Positions 1 to 8,245 of a stretch of DNA of 64,000 nucleotides are shown here, piece by piece. The translations under genes and the position numbers were made by a program. Source of the DNA: Sphingobium naphthae (GTDB taxonomy: Bacteria; Pseudomonadota; Alphaproteobacteria; Sphingomonadales; Sphingomonadaceae). The stretch covers positions 186,001 through 250,000 of the forward strand of contig NZ_JAJGNO010000002.1 in assembly GCF_020782235.1 (NCBI RefSeq), in the 5' to 3' direction. How positions within the stretch are numbered: the stretch's first letter is position 1; each line of letters starts with the position of its first letter. The notes below the pieces were generated by a model. That model was not told where the DNA came from. It made no database searches and worked only from the letters and a program-made list of their open reading frames with translations.

Positions 1-2
1 CG

Positions 3-1745
3 ACCAATGCGATCGTGCCGCAGCCCGGCGCGCCCTTCACCTATGCCGACAATGGCGATTTCCAGAGCGGCACCTTCATCGACCTGCCGATCGGCAACAA
101 CACCAGCGCGCAGACACGCCGGTCGAAGACCACGGACTATTCGCTGAACCTGAAATGGAAGGCGACGCCCAACCTCACGATCAGCGCCGATGGTCAATAT
201 GTCGACGCGACGACCAAGAACCTCCGGTCGATCTTCGGGCTGAACGGCACCGCCGACACGCTCTACCAGGATATTTCCGGATCGGTGCCGGTCGTGAATA
301 TCGGGTCGTCCACTGGCCTCACCAATGTCGCGACCTACAACAGCGCCTTCTATCTCGACAATCTCAACGAATCCAAAGCGTCGGACAAGACGGCGCGGCT
401 TGATGCCGAATATCGTTTCGACGCCGGCATCCTCTCGTCGATCAAGGCGGGGCTGCGCTACGCCGACCGTCGCAACAAGACGATCGATACCGGCTATCGC
501 TACACCGGGCTGTCCGCAATTCCGACCGAGTTGGAGACGGTGGACCTCAGCGACTTCTTCCGCGGCGACGCCGATCTGTTCGGCGACATCATCGCGTTCA
601 ATCGCGGCATCATCCGCAATTATGGGCAGACGCTGGACGTGCTGGGCATCGACGGCCCGCCCGCCTATGTGCAGAGTGGCACCAACCAGCAGCGGCAGAA
701 GACCTATACCGGCTATGCCACGGCATTCTTCCGGGCCGATCCAGTCGATGGCAATATCGGCGTTCGCGTCGTGCGCACCGATCTGGACGTGTCGGGCTAT
801 TATCAGCAGACGCCCATCGTCATCGACGAAAACGGGAATGAGACGAACGGCCCCACCGTGTTCAACCCGATCGCGGTGTCGCAAAGCTACACGTCGGTCC
901 TGCCAAGTCTGAACCTGCGGGTGCATCTGACCGACAATCTGCAGTTCCGTTTCGCCGCCGCCAAGAATATCTCGCGGCCCAGCTTCCTGCAGCTCAACCC
1001 CAGCCTCACCATCACCGAGCCGGGCAGCGCGCAGCAGGATCAGGTGCACACGGCATCGGGCGGCAACCCCTATCTGAAGCCGATGAAGTCGGACAATCTC
1101 GACGCATCTCTGGAATGGTATTTCTCGCGCACCGGATCGCTCACTGCGGCCGCATTCTACAAACGCATCAAAAACTATATCCAGACGGCCGTCGCGACGC
1201 GCACCGTCACCTTCGACAATGGCAACAGCTATGATTATGAAGTGACGTCCTACAACAACGTCGCGACCGGCAAGGTGAAGGGCTTCGAACTCGCCTATCA
1301 GCAATTTTTCGACTTCCTGCCGGGACCGTTGAGCGGCCTCGGTATGCAGGCGAACTTCACCTATGTCGATTCGCAGGCACCGTCGCCGGCGACCGCGGGC
1401 CCGGTGACCAATGTGCCGCTCGAACTGCTGTCGAAATATAACTATAATCTAGTCGGCATCTACGAGCAGGGCGGCGTATCGGCGCGCGTTGCCTATAACT
1501 GGCGCAGCAAATATGTCGTGACGACGGCGGGCAACGGAACCGGCAATCTGCCGATCTTCAACGAGCCCTTCGGCCAGCTGGATGCATCGATCAGCTATGA
1601 TGTCACGCCGGAATTCACGCTGACGCTCGACGGGGTGAACCTGACCAATACCCGCCGCGCGACCTATTTCGGTATCGACAGCCGGCCGCGCGACGTGGTG
1701 GTCAATGATCGCCGCATCAGCCTGACGGCGCGGATCACCTATTGA
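3..1745 (+). CDS. TonB-dependent receptor, C-terminal part (5' end outside window)
   Basis: Outer-membrane receptor that would import an oligosaccharide using TonB energy. The frame is open from the first bases to a TGA at 1743, about 580 residues. Plug and signal peptide lie outside the window. What remains is beta-barrel: alternating polar/aromatic strands, the family stretch RFAAAKNISRPSFLQLNP, then GNPYLKP followed by DASLEWYF, and a C-terminus ending in ARITY with the terminal aromatic residue usual for barrel insertion. The GTG at 15 is an internal codon, not a start. It lies 72 bp upstream of the lactonase gene on the same strand, so it probably takes up the glycan whose sugar the next genes oxidise. 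The ligand cannot be read from sequence. Confidence 0.9.
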   Translation, partial: TNAIVPQPGAPFTYADNGDFQSGTFIDLPIGNNTSAQTRRSKTTDYSLNLKWKATPNLTISADGQYVDATTKNLRSIFGLNGTADTLYQDISGSVPVVNIGSSTGLTNVATYNSAFYLDNLNESKASDKTARLDAEYRFDAGILSSIKAGLRYADRRNKTIDTGYRYTGLSAIPTELETVDLSDFFRGDADLFGDIIAFNRGIIRNYGQTLDVLGIDGPPAYVQSGTNQQRQKTYTGYATAFFRADPVDGNIGVRVVRTDLDVSGYYQQTPIVIDENGNETNGPTVFNPIAVSQSYTSVLPSLNLRVHLTDNLQFRFAAAKNISRPSFLQLNPSLTITEPGSAQQDQVHTASGGNPYLKPMKSDNLDASLEWYFSRTGSLTAAAFYKRIKNYIQTAVATRTVTFDNGNSYDYEVTSYNNVATGKVKGFELAYQQFFDFLPGPLSGLGMQANFTYVDSQAPSPATAGPVTNVPLELLSKYNYNLVGIYEQGGVSARVAYNWRSKYVVTTAGNGTGNLPIFNEPFGQLDASISYDVTPEFTLTLDGVNLTNTRRATYFGIDSRPRDVVVNDRRISLTARITY

Positions 1746-1817
1746 TCCGCAGGTCGCCTCCATCCCGCCAGCGTTGCGCCTTATGGCACAGCCCAGCGGG
1801 AGCGGGCGCATAGGCCG

Positions 1818-2633
1818 ATGATTGACGCCCATGTCCATCTCTGGCGGATCGGTCGCAATGACTGCCGCTGGCCCGGCCCCGATCTCGCGGCGATCCACCG
1901 CGATTTCGAGGTGGCGGAGCTGCTGGAGGAAGTGAACGCGGGCGGCATGGCGCAAGCCCTGTTGGTGCAGAGCCAGGAGTCGGAGGCGGACACGCGCTGG
2001 CTGCTGGACATCGCCGCAGGCGAGCCGCGCATCGTCGGGGTCGTCGGTTGGGTCGATCTGGCGGCGGGCGACGCGCCCGCGCGGATCGATGCGCTCAGCG
2101 CGGCGGGGCCGCTGGTCGGCTTGCGACCGATGGTGCAGGACCGGGCGGACAATTGGTATGACGATCCGGCGCTTCGGCCCGGACTGGCGCATACGGCGGC
2201 GCGTGGCCTGGTCCTCGACGCACTGGTGCGCCCACGCCATTTGGCCTCGCTCGGTCGGCTGGCGGCGCGCATGCCGGCGCTGACGATCCTGATCGATCAT
2301 GGCGCCAAACCGGAGCCGGACCGGTTCGAGGCGTGGGCACAGGCGATCGGGCCGCTGGCGGCCCATCGCAATATTGCGTGCAAATTGTCGGGGCTGCTGA
2401 CGGAGCAGCCGGCAGGGGAGGAGGATCCCGCAGTCGTGCGAGGATGGATGGACCTGATGATGGCGCATTTCGGTCCCGGCCGCCTGGTCTGGGGCAGCGA
2501 CTGGCCCGTCGTGATGCTGAAGGCGTCCTATCGGCAATGGCGCGACATCGCCTGGAACGCCGTTGCGGCCGCGGATCGTCCCGCGATTTTCGGCGGCAAT
2601 GCCGCGCGCCTCTATCGATTGGCGCGGACATGA
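1818..2633 (+). CDS. Amidohydrolase-family sugar lactonase (probable L-fucono-1,5-lactonase)
   Basis: A 271-residue TIM-barrel hydrolase of the amidohydrolase-2 / COG3618 group, which contains L-fuconolactonase and 2-pyrone-4,6-dicarboxylate lactonase. The HxH metal motif is at residues 5-7 (HVH), a LIDHGAKP strand lies mid-protein, and the C-terminal GSDWPV carries the catalytic Asp (about D228). No signal peptide, so cytoplasmic. The last bases overlap the start of the next gene (ATGA), indicating translational coupling. Next to an aldose 1-dehydrogenase, a dehydratase, an SDR and a mutarotase, the most economical role is opening of the sugar lactone made by the dehydrogenase. Family assignment is firm; the fucose specificity is inferred from context, and L-galactono-, D-arabinono- or L-rhamnono-lactone remain possible. 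Confidence 0.82.
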   Translation: MIDAHVHLWRIGRNDCRWPGPDLAAIHRDFEVAELLEEVNAGGMAQALLVQSQESEADTRWLLDIAAGEPRIVGVVGWVDLAAGDAPARIDALSAAGPLVGLRPMVQDRADNWYDDPALRPGLAHTAARGLVLDALVRPRHLASLGRLAARMPALTILIDHGAKPEPDRFEAWAQAIGPLAAHRNIACKLSGLLTEQPAGEEDPAVVRGWMDLMMAHFGPGRLVWGSDWPVVMLKASYRQWRDIAWNAVAAADRPAIFGGNAARLYRLART

Positions 2634-3925
2634 CGGCGATGGTGCCGCTCCCCCGCCTTGGCATGGGCACAGCGCCGATCGGCAATCTCTATCGGGCAGT
2701 GTCTGACGCGCAGGCGCGCGCCACGCTGGAGGCGGCCTGGGACGCGGGCATCCGCTATTTCGATACGGCGCCGCATTATGGCTTTGGCCTCGCCGAACGC
2801 CGCCTGGGCGCGATGCTGGCGGAGCGCGATACGTCCGGCTCCGCCTTGCTGTCGACCAAGGTCGGCCGCCTGCTGGCGCCCACCCGGGCGCAGGGCGAAC
2901 GCCACGGCTTCGTCGACGCCGACCCGTTCGAGCCGGTCTTCGATTATTCCGCCGATGCGATCCGCCGATCCTTCGAGGAGAGCTGTCGGCGCATCGGGCG
3001 CGATCGTATCGATCTGCTGCTGGCGCATGATCTGGGGCACGTGACTCATGGCGCTGCGCATGAGGCGCATTTGCGCGCGTTTCTCGACAGCGGCTACGGC
3101 GCGATGCGGGACCTGCGCGACGCAGGCGCGGTGCGCGCGATCGGCATCGGCGTCAATGAGGTCGCGATCTGCGAGACGCTGCTGGATCATGTCGAACTGG
3201 ATGTGATCCTGCTGGCCGGCCGCTACACGCTGCTCGATCGCAGCGCCGACCGGCTGCTGGACCGCTGCGCGGCGCAGGGCGTGCGGCTGATCGTCGGCGG
3301 CCCTTATAATAGCGGCATATTGGCGCGGGACCTCACCGGGCCATTGCGCTTCGACTATGCGGCGCCGAGCGCGGCGGTGCTGGACCGGGCCCGCGCTCTG
3401 GCGGACATTTGCGCGGGTTTCGGCGCGTCGCTGCCTGCCGCCGCGCTGCAATTTCCGCTGCGTCATCCGCAGGTCGCCTGCGTGATACCCGGGCTCGTGG
3501 GCGCGGACCAGGTGGCGGACACGGTCCAGCGGCTCGCCAAGCCCCTGCCCGAAGCGCTATGGCCGGCGCTCGACGCGGCGCTCCGGCCGACAGCGTTCCA
3601 GGCCGGGGCGCCTGCGCTGCTGCAGGATGACGCCCGGCTCATCCTACTGCACCCGCAGGACAATGTGCTGATCTGCGTGCGGCCGATCGAGGCGGGAGAC
3701 ATATTGCCCGCTTCGGGCGGAACCATCCCCGCGCGTGAGGGCATCGCGATCGGCCATAAGCTTGCCCGCACTTCCCTCGCGGCGGGCGACAAGGTCATCA
3801 AATATGGCGCGCCGATCGGGTCGATGACCGCCGACGCCGCGGCCGGCGATTGGGTCCATATGCACAATATGAAAAGCGACTATATCAGCAGCCATACCCG
3901 ATCGACGCTGGAGGCGAAGCCATGA
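2630..3925 (+). CDS. Aldo/keto reductase (L-fucose dehydrogenase-like) fused to UxaA N-terminal SAF domain
   Basis: 431 residues in two parts. Residues 1 to ~325 form an aldo/keto reductase of the D-threo-aldose (L-fucose) 1-dehydrogenase type, with the tetrad D45, Y50 (in DTAPHYG), K77 (LLSTKVG) and H133 (LLLAHD). Residues ~335-431 form a SAF domain matching the small N-terminal domain of altronate/galactarate dehydratases (HPQDNVLICVRPIEAGD, then GHKLA, and a tail YISSHTR). There is no stop or internal start between them, so one polypeptide carries the first enzyme of the pathway and half of the third. The ATG at 2630 overlaps the lactonase stop; the longer upstream frame is an artefact. 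The stop overlaps the next ATG at 3922, which encodes the catalytic dehydratase half. The fusion is seen directly; substrate is inferred. Confidence 0.85.
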   Translation: MTAMVPLPRLGMGTAPIGNLYRAVSDAQARATLEAAWDAGIRYFDTAPHYGFGLAERRLGAMLAERDTSGSALLSTKVGRLLAPTRAQGERHGFVDADPFEPVFDYSADAIRRSFEESCRRIGRDRIDLLLAHDLGHVTHGAAHEAHLRAFLDSGYGAMRDLRDAGAVRAIGIGVNEVAICETLLDHVELDVILLAGRYTLLDRSADRLLDRCAAQGVRLIVGGPYNSGILARDLTGPLRFDYAAPSAAVLDRARALADICAGFGASLPAAALQFPLRHPQVACVIPGLVGADQVADTVQRLAKPLPEALWPALDAALRPTAFQAGAPALLQDDARLILLHPQDNVLICVRPIEAGDILPASGGTIPAREGIAIGHKLARTSLAAGDKVIKYGAPIGSMTADAAAGDWVHMHNMKSDYISSHTRSTLEAKP

Positions 3926-5136
3926 TCCAGGCCTGGCTCCGGCAGGATGGCCGCAAGGGCATCCGCAATGTCGTCGCGGTCGCCTATCTGGTGGAGTGCG
4001 CGCATCATGTGGCGCGGCGGATCGTCGACAAGGTCGATGATCCCGACGTTCAGCTGATCGGCTTTCCCGGCTGTTTCCCCAACGCCTATGCCGCCAAGGT
4101 CATGGAGGCGATCGCCACCCATCCCAATGTCGGCGGGCTGGTGATCGTGTCGCTGGGCTGCGAAAGCTTCAATCGCGAACGGTTGCTGGCGGTGACGCGC
4201 GCCAGCGGCCGGCCCGCGGAATTGCTGGTGATCCAGGAAACGGGGGGCACGGCGGCAACGATCGCAGCGGGGCTGGAGGCGGTGGAACGCGTCCGCGCCC
4301 GGATCGTGGAGGGGCCGCGCGTGCCGATGGGCGTGGACGAACTGGTCGTCGGCACCATCTGCGGCGGGTCGGACGGGACCAGCGGCATCACCGCCAATCC
4401 CGCGGTCGGCCGCGCCTTCGACCGGCTGGTGGCCGATGGCGCGGCCTGCATCTTCGAGGAAACGGGCGAACTGGTGGGGTGCGAGGCGATCATGGCCGAT
4501 CGCGCCGCGACACCCGAACTGGCGGCCGCGATCGAAGCCTGCGTGCAGAAGGCGGAGCGCTACTATACGATCATGGGCTTTGGCAGCTTCGCGCCCGGCA
4601 ATGCGGAAGGAGGTCTCACCACCCAGGAGGAAAAGTCGATGGGGGCTTACTCCAAATCGGGTTCCTCGATCATCGACGGCATATTGAAGCCGGGCGATAT
4701 TCCGCCAACGGGCGGCCTCTATCTCCTCGACGTCGTGCCCGATGGGGAGCCGCGCTTCGGCTTCCCCAATATCTCCGACAATGCGGAAATCGTCGAGATG
4801 ATCGCGTGCGGCGCGCATCTGACGCTCTTCACGACCGGACGGGGATCGGTCGTGGGCTCGGCGATCTCGCCCGTCATCAAGATCTGCGCCAATCCCGACA
4901 CCGCCCGCCGCCTCGCTGCCGACATGGACGTCAATGCCGGCCGCATCCTGGAAGGCGCGGCCAGCCTGGAGCAGGTCGGCGCGGAAATCTACGACAAGGT
5001 GCTGGCGGTCGCCGCCGGCGCGCGCAGCGTATCGGAATCCCTTGGCCATCAGGAGTTTATTTTGACCTACAAGGCGTTCGAACCCATCGGCCCGGACTGT
5101 CTGCCTACCCGCACGCGGGCCGGAGCCCCGGCATGA
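3922..5136 (+). CDS. UxaA/GarD-family dehydratase, large domain (probable sugar-acid dehydratase)
   Basis: 404 residues matching the C-terminal catalytic domain of altronate/galactarate dehydratases, which remove water from an aldonate to give a 2-keto-3-deoxy acid. Family stretches are GFPGCFPN, SLGCESFN, IQETGGT, ICGGSDGTSGI, EETGELVGCE and TLFTTGRGS. Cys and Glu residues in these blocks are the usual metal ligands. The SAF domain that is normally part of this enzyme or its small subunit is here the tail of the upstream reductase. ATG at 3922 is chosen because it overlaps the preceding stop (ATGA); the frame open from 3850 merely runs back into that gene. In this operon it probably dehydrates L-fuconate, taking the place of the enolase-family L-fuconate dehydratase of Xanthomonas. 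That substrate is inference. Confidence 0.83.
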   Translation: MIQAWLRQDGRKGIRNVVAVAYLVECAHHVARRIVDKVDDPDVQLIGFPGCFPNAYAAKVMEAIATHPNVGGLVIVSLGCESFNRERLLAVTRASGRPAELLVIQETGGTAATIAAGLEAVERVRARIVEGPRVPMGVDELVVGTICGGSDGTSGITANPAVGRAFDRLVADGAACIFEETGELVGCEAIMADRAATPELAAAIEACVQKAERYYTIMGFGSFAPGNAEGGLTTQEEKSMGAYSKSGSSIIDGILKPGDIPPTGGLYLLDVVPDGEPRFGFPNISDNAEIVEMIACGAHLTLFTTGRGSVVGSAISPVIKICANPDTARRLAADMDVNAGRILEGAASLEQVGAEIYDKVLAVAAGARSVSESLGHQEFILTYKAFEPIGPDCLPTRTRAGAPA

Positions 5137-5864
5137 GCGGGCGACTGGAGGGCAAGGTCGCGCTGGTGACGGCGGCGGCGCGCGGCATCGGCCGCGCCAC
5201 GGCCGCGCGTTTCGTTGCCGAAGGCGCGCGAGTGATCGCGACCGACCGCGATGTGGCGGCGCTCGACGGACTGAATGGCTGCGAGCGGCGCGCGCTCGAC
5301 GTGACCGATGGCGCCGCGGTGCGCGCGCTGGCGCAGGAGGTCGGCGCGATCGACATACTCGCGAACATCGCCGGCGTGGTCCATGCCGGCAATATCCTGG
5401 AATGCGGCCAGGATGAGTGGGATTTCGCCCTCTCGCTCAACATGACCGCCATGTATCACAGCATCCGCGCCTTCCTGCCCGGCATGCTGGACAAGGGCGC
5501 GGGCGCCATCGTCAACATGTCCTCGATCGCGAGTTCGGTGAAGGGCATCCCCAACCGCTTCGCCTATGGCGCGAGCAAGGCGGGCGTCATTGGCCTTACC
5601 AAGGCGGTGGCCGCCGATTTCGTGGGGCAGGGCATTCGCTGCAACTGCATCTGCCCGGGCACGGTCGATACGCCCTCGCTGCAGCAGCGGCTGCATGACA
5701 CTGGCGACTATGACGCGGCGCAGTCCGCCTTCGTCGCGCGGCAGCCGATGGGCCGGCTCGGCCGCGCCGAGGAGATTGCGGCGCTGGTCCTCTACCTCGC
5801 CAGCGACGAAGCAGCCTTCACGACGGGCGCGGTCCATGTGATCGACGGCGGCTGGGTGATGTGA
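5133..5864 (+). CDS. SDR oxidoreductase (probable 2-keto-3-deoxy-L-fuconate 4-dehydrogenase)
   Basis: 243-residue classical short-chain dehydrogenase. The coenzyme loop TAAARGIGRA is at about residues 13-22, the Asp of IATDRD suggests NAD rather than NADP, and NIAG, the catalytic Ser in MSSIAS and the YGASK pair follow. The end TTGAVHVIDGGWVM is typical of the group containing human DHRS6 and Xanthomonas 2-keto-3-deoxy-L-fuconate dehydrogenase. ATG at 5133 overlaps the previous stop. Much of the upstream frame is dehydratase read out of frame. It would oxidise the 2-keto-3-deoxy acid to a 2,4-diketo acid, which a FAH-type hydrolase then splits to pyruvate and lactate; a hydratase/hydrolase of that superfamily lies at 15986-16798. 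Confidence 0.82.
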   Translation: MSGRLEGKVALVTAAARGIGRATAARFVAEGARVIATDRDVAALDGLNGCERRALDVTDGAAVRALAQEVGAIDILANIAGVVHAGNILECGQDEWDFALSLNMTAMYHSIRAFLPGMLDKGAGAIVNMSSIASSVKGIPNRFAYGASKAGVIGLTKAVAADFVGQGIRCNCICPGTVDTPSLQQRLHDTGDYDAAQSAFVARQPMGRLGRAEEIAALVLYLASDEAAFTTGAVHVIDGGWVM

Positions 5865-6208
5865 TGCGGCACGTGCTGCTGATCGACCTCGCCGACGATG
5901 CCGACGCCATTGCGCGCTACGAAGCGTGGCACGCCGCCGGCGCCCTGCCGCCCGAAATCGGCGCCAGCATCCGTGCCGCCGACATCAGGGCTATGGATAT
6001 TTATCGCAGCGGCAACCGGCTGGTGATGATCATGGAGACCGGCCCGGACCATGATCCCGCCGCCAAGGCCGCGGCTGACAGGGCCGACCCTGCAGTCCGG
6101 GCCTGGGAAGAGCGTATGGACGGTGTCCAGCGCCCGCTGCCCTGGGCCGCGCCCGACGCCAAATGGACGCCCGCAAGCCCTATCTTCTCCCTCGACGACC
6201 AGCCCTGA
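5864..6208 (+). CDS. L-rhamnose/L-fucose mutarotase-family protein
   Basis: 114 residues of the RhaM-like mutarotase family (formerly DUF718), which interconverts sugar anomers so that the correct one reaches the dehydrogenase. Visible family features are the N-terminal RHVLLIDLADD strand, the YEAWHA helix with its His, the IRAADIRAMDIYRSGNRLVMIME core and the C-terminal WEERMDGVQ...PW stretch. The length matches the family (about 105-115). The ATG at 5864 shares one base with the SDR stop (TGATG); a GTG immediately before is the alternative start. This is the last gene of the coupled five-gene pathway, and its presence is one of the better arguments that the substrate is a 6-deoxyhexose. Confidence 0.8.
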   Translation: MRHVLLIDLADDADAIARYEAWHAAGALPPEIGASIRAADIRAMDIYRSGNRLVMIMETGPDHDPAAKAAADRADPAVRAWEERMDGVQRPLPWAAPDAKWTPASPIFSLDDQP

Positions 6209-6218
6209 AAGGCCTCTC

Positions 6219-7835
6219 ATGCTTCTTGCCCGGACCCTGATCGCCGCTTCGCTGCTTCTCGCCCCCGCCGCCTTGGCGCAGTCGCGCGGCGACATGCCGC
6301 ATCTGGAAACGAAAAATGGCCGCCATGCGCTGATCGTCGACGGCGCGCCTTTCCTGATGCTGGGCGGGCAGGTCAACAACAGCAGCAACTATGCCGCGCC
6401 GCTGGCCAAGGCCTGGCCCGTGCTCGACCGCATTCATGCCAACACGATCGAAGTGCCGGTCGCCTGGCAGCAGCTGGAGCCGCAGGAAGGCCGCTTCGAC
6501 TTCTCCTTCGTCCAGACGCTGCTCGACGAAGCGCGCAAGCATGACAAGCGCGTCGTCCTTCTGTGGTTCGGCGCGTGGAAGAATACCGGCCTTGCCTACA
6601 CGCCCGACTGGGTGAAGCTCGACAATCGTCGCTTCCCCCGCATGAAGACCAAGGAGGGCAAGGACCATGATGTGCTTTCCCCCCATGGCGAAGCCACGCT
6701 GGCGGCGGACAAGCGCGCCTTTGTCCAGCTGATGACCTATGTGCGCGATCATGATCCGCAAAATACCGTCATCATGGTTCAGCCGGAAAATGAGGTCGGC
6801 AGCTATCGCAACCCGCGCGACCATGGCGCGGCGGCGCAGGCGCTGTTCGACGGCCCGGTGCCCGCGGCTCTCACGCGCGCGCTCGACAAGCCATCCGGCA
6901 GCTGGGCCAGCGTGTTCGGCGGGGAGGCGGATCGCGCCTTCAACACCTGGCATACCGCGCGCTATATCGAAGCGCTGGCGAGCGCGGGCAAGGCGATCAA
7001 GCCGCTGCCCATCTATGTGAACGCCTCGCTCACCAACCCGTTCGAGCCGGTCGATCCGATGACGGTGTCGAGCGGCGGACCGCAGGGCGATGTCATCGAC
7101 ATCTGGAAGGCGGCGGCGCCATCGGTCGATATCGCCGCGCCCGATATTTATGACCGCGCCAGCCGAAACGTGTTCCGGCATTTCGATCTCTATGCCCGCC
7201 CCGACAATGCGTTGATGGTGCCGGAAATCGGCAATGCGGCCGAATATGCGCGCTATTTCTGGGCCGCGCTGGGCCGCGGCGCGATCGGCTTCGCGCCGTT
7301 CGGCATGGATGATACCGACTATTTCAACTATCCGCTCGGCGCCAAGCGGCTGGATGATGCGACGCTGAGCGCCTTTGGCGACAAATATCGCATCATGGCG
7401 TCCGCGCCCTGGGCGAAGATTGCCTTCGACCATCCCGTCTGGGGGACGGCAAAGCCTGATGATGGCGCACCGGTGTCGACGACGATGGGCGACTGGACGA
7501 TCACCGCCAGCTTTGGCCAATGGCAGTTCGGCCAGCGCGACTGGTTTCCCAAGGCGGATCTGCCGGCCTGGGCAGAGCAGCCGGTGGGCGGCATGGTGGT
7601 GGCGCAACTGTCCGCCAACGAATTTCTGTTCACCGGCGACCATGTCCGTGTGCAGTTTGCCGCCAAGGAGGGGAGCGCACCGGGCGGCATGATCGTGCGC
7701 GTGGAGGAAGGCCATTTCGACGCGCAGGGCGATTGGGTGATGGATCGCATCTGGAACGGGGACCAGACCGACTATGGGCTGAACCTCATCGACCAGCCGG
7801 TCTGGCTCAAGGTGACGATGGGCCGCTATCGCTGA
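6219..7835 (+). CDS. Exported GH35-type beta-galactosidase (DUF5597-like C-terminus)
   Basis: 538 residues with a signal peptide (MLLARTLIAASLLLAPAALA) pointing to the periplasm. The catalytic TIM barrel starts with LIVDGAPFLMLGGQVNNSSN, followed by WQQLEPQEGRFDF, the acid/base motif PENEVGSY and the nucleophile strand MVPEIGN; both Glu residues of a clan GH-A retaining enzyme are present. The C-terminal ~130 residues are a beta domain like those in GH35/42 proteins annotated DUF5597. The start at ATG 6219 is fixed by the signal peptide; the longer frame from 6051 is mutarotase sequence out of frame. It begins 10 bp after the mutarotase stop, so it is probably in the same operon, trimming galactose from a fucosylated galactoside. 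That substrate is inferred from context. Confidence 0.82.
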   Translation: MLLARTLIAASLLLAPAALAQSRGDMPHLETKNGRHALIVDGAPFLMLGGQVNNSSNYAAPLAKAWPVLDRIHANTIEVPVAWQQLEPQEGRFDFSFVQTLLDEARKHDKRVVLLWFGAWKNTGLAYTPDWVKLDNRRFPRMKTKEGKDHDVLSPHGEATLAADKRAFVQLMTYVRDHDPQNTVIMVQPENEVGSYRNPRDHGAAAQALFDGPVPAALTRALDKPSGSWASVFGGEADRAFNTWHTARYIEALASAGKAIKPLPIYVNASLTNPFEPVDPMTVSSGGPQGDVIDIWKAAAPSVDIAAPDIYDRASRNVFRHFDLYARPDNALMVPEIGNAAEYARYFWAALGRGAIGFAPFGMDDTDYFNYPLGAKRLDDATLSAFGDKYRIMASAPWAKIAFDHPVWGTAKPDDGAPVSTTMGDWTITASFGQWQFGQRDWFPKADLPAWAEQPVGGMVVAQLSANEFLFTGDHVRVQFAAKEGSAPGGMIVRVEEGHFDAQGDWVMDRIWNGDQTDYGLNLIDQPVWLKVTMGRYR

Positions 7836-8187
7836 GGCTTTGCTCCCGGTCGGGAAGCGGTCGGATCGCGCGCACCAGGCACCGCCGTGCGCCCGATCCG
7901 CTGGCTTCGGGAAGGATGAGTTCGGCCGGGCGGCCGGGGCAAATCCGGTCGCCGCCGCGCCCGCCGATGCCGATCGCCAGTGCCCAGTCAATATCCGGGC
8001 AGCCGGGCGCAAGCGTCAATTCCCATTGGCGCGAGCCTGTGCGGACGAGCGCCCGATCCTGTCCGTCGGGGCGGAAGCCGCTTGCCTGCGATGCCCAGAA
8101 ACAGGATCGGTCGGCGTTGGCGGCGGGTGCGCCGGCGCACGCCGGCAAAGCGGCGAGGACCGGCAGCGGCAGGAGGGTGCGTCGCAT
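7807..8187 (-). CDS. Small DUF6491-like lipoprotein
   Basis: 126 residues beginning MRRTLLPLPVLAALPAC, a lipoprotein signal with the lipobox L-P-A-C, so the mature chain would be lipid-anchored at Cys17. The body has the pattern CFWASQASGFR, then LAPGCPDIDWALAIGI and a last ARRCLVRAIRPL block, with paired cysteines that may form disulfides. From memory this matches DUF6491, small proteins common in sphingomonads and xanthomonads; function unknown. It starts 58 bp after the stop of the large TBDR on the same strand, so the two are probably cotranscribed. Its 3' end overlaps the GH35 gene on the other strand by 29 bp. The family call is moderate; the lipoprotein signal is clear. Confidence 0.62.
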   Translation of the reverse strand: MRRTLLPLPVLAALPACAGAPAANADRSCFWASQASGFRPDGQDRALVRTGSRQWELTLAPGCPDIDWALAIGIGGRGGDRICPGRPAELILPEASGSGARRCLVRAIRPLPDREQSLSDSGPSSP

Positions 8188-8245
8188 TCCCAGCTTCCTT
8201 CGGAAGGGCGGCCCGCGGCGTCACGGCCGCGCGCCGCCCCCAGGT

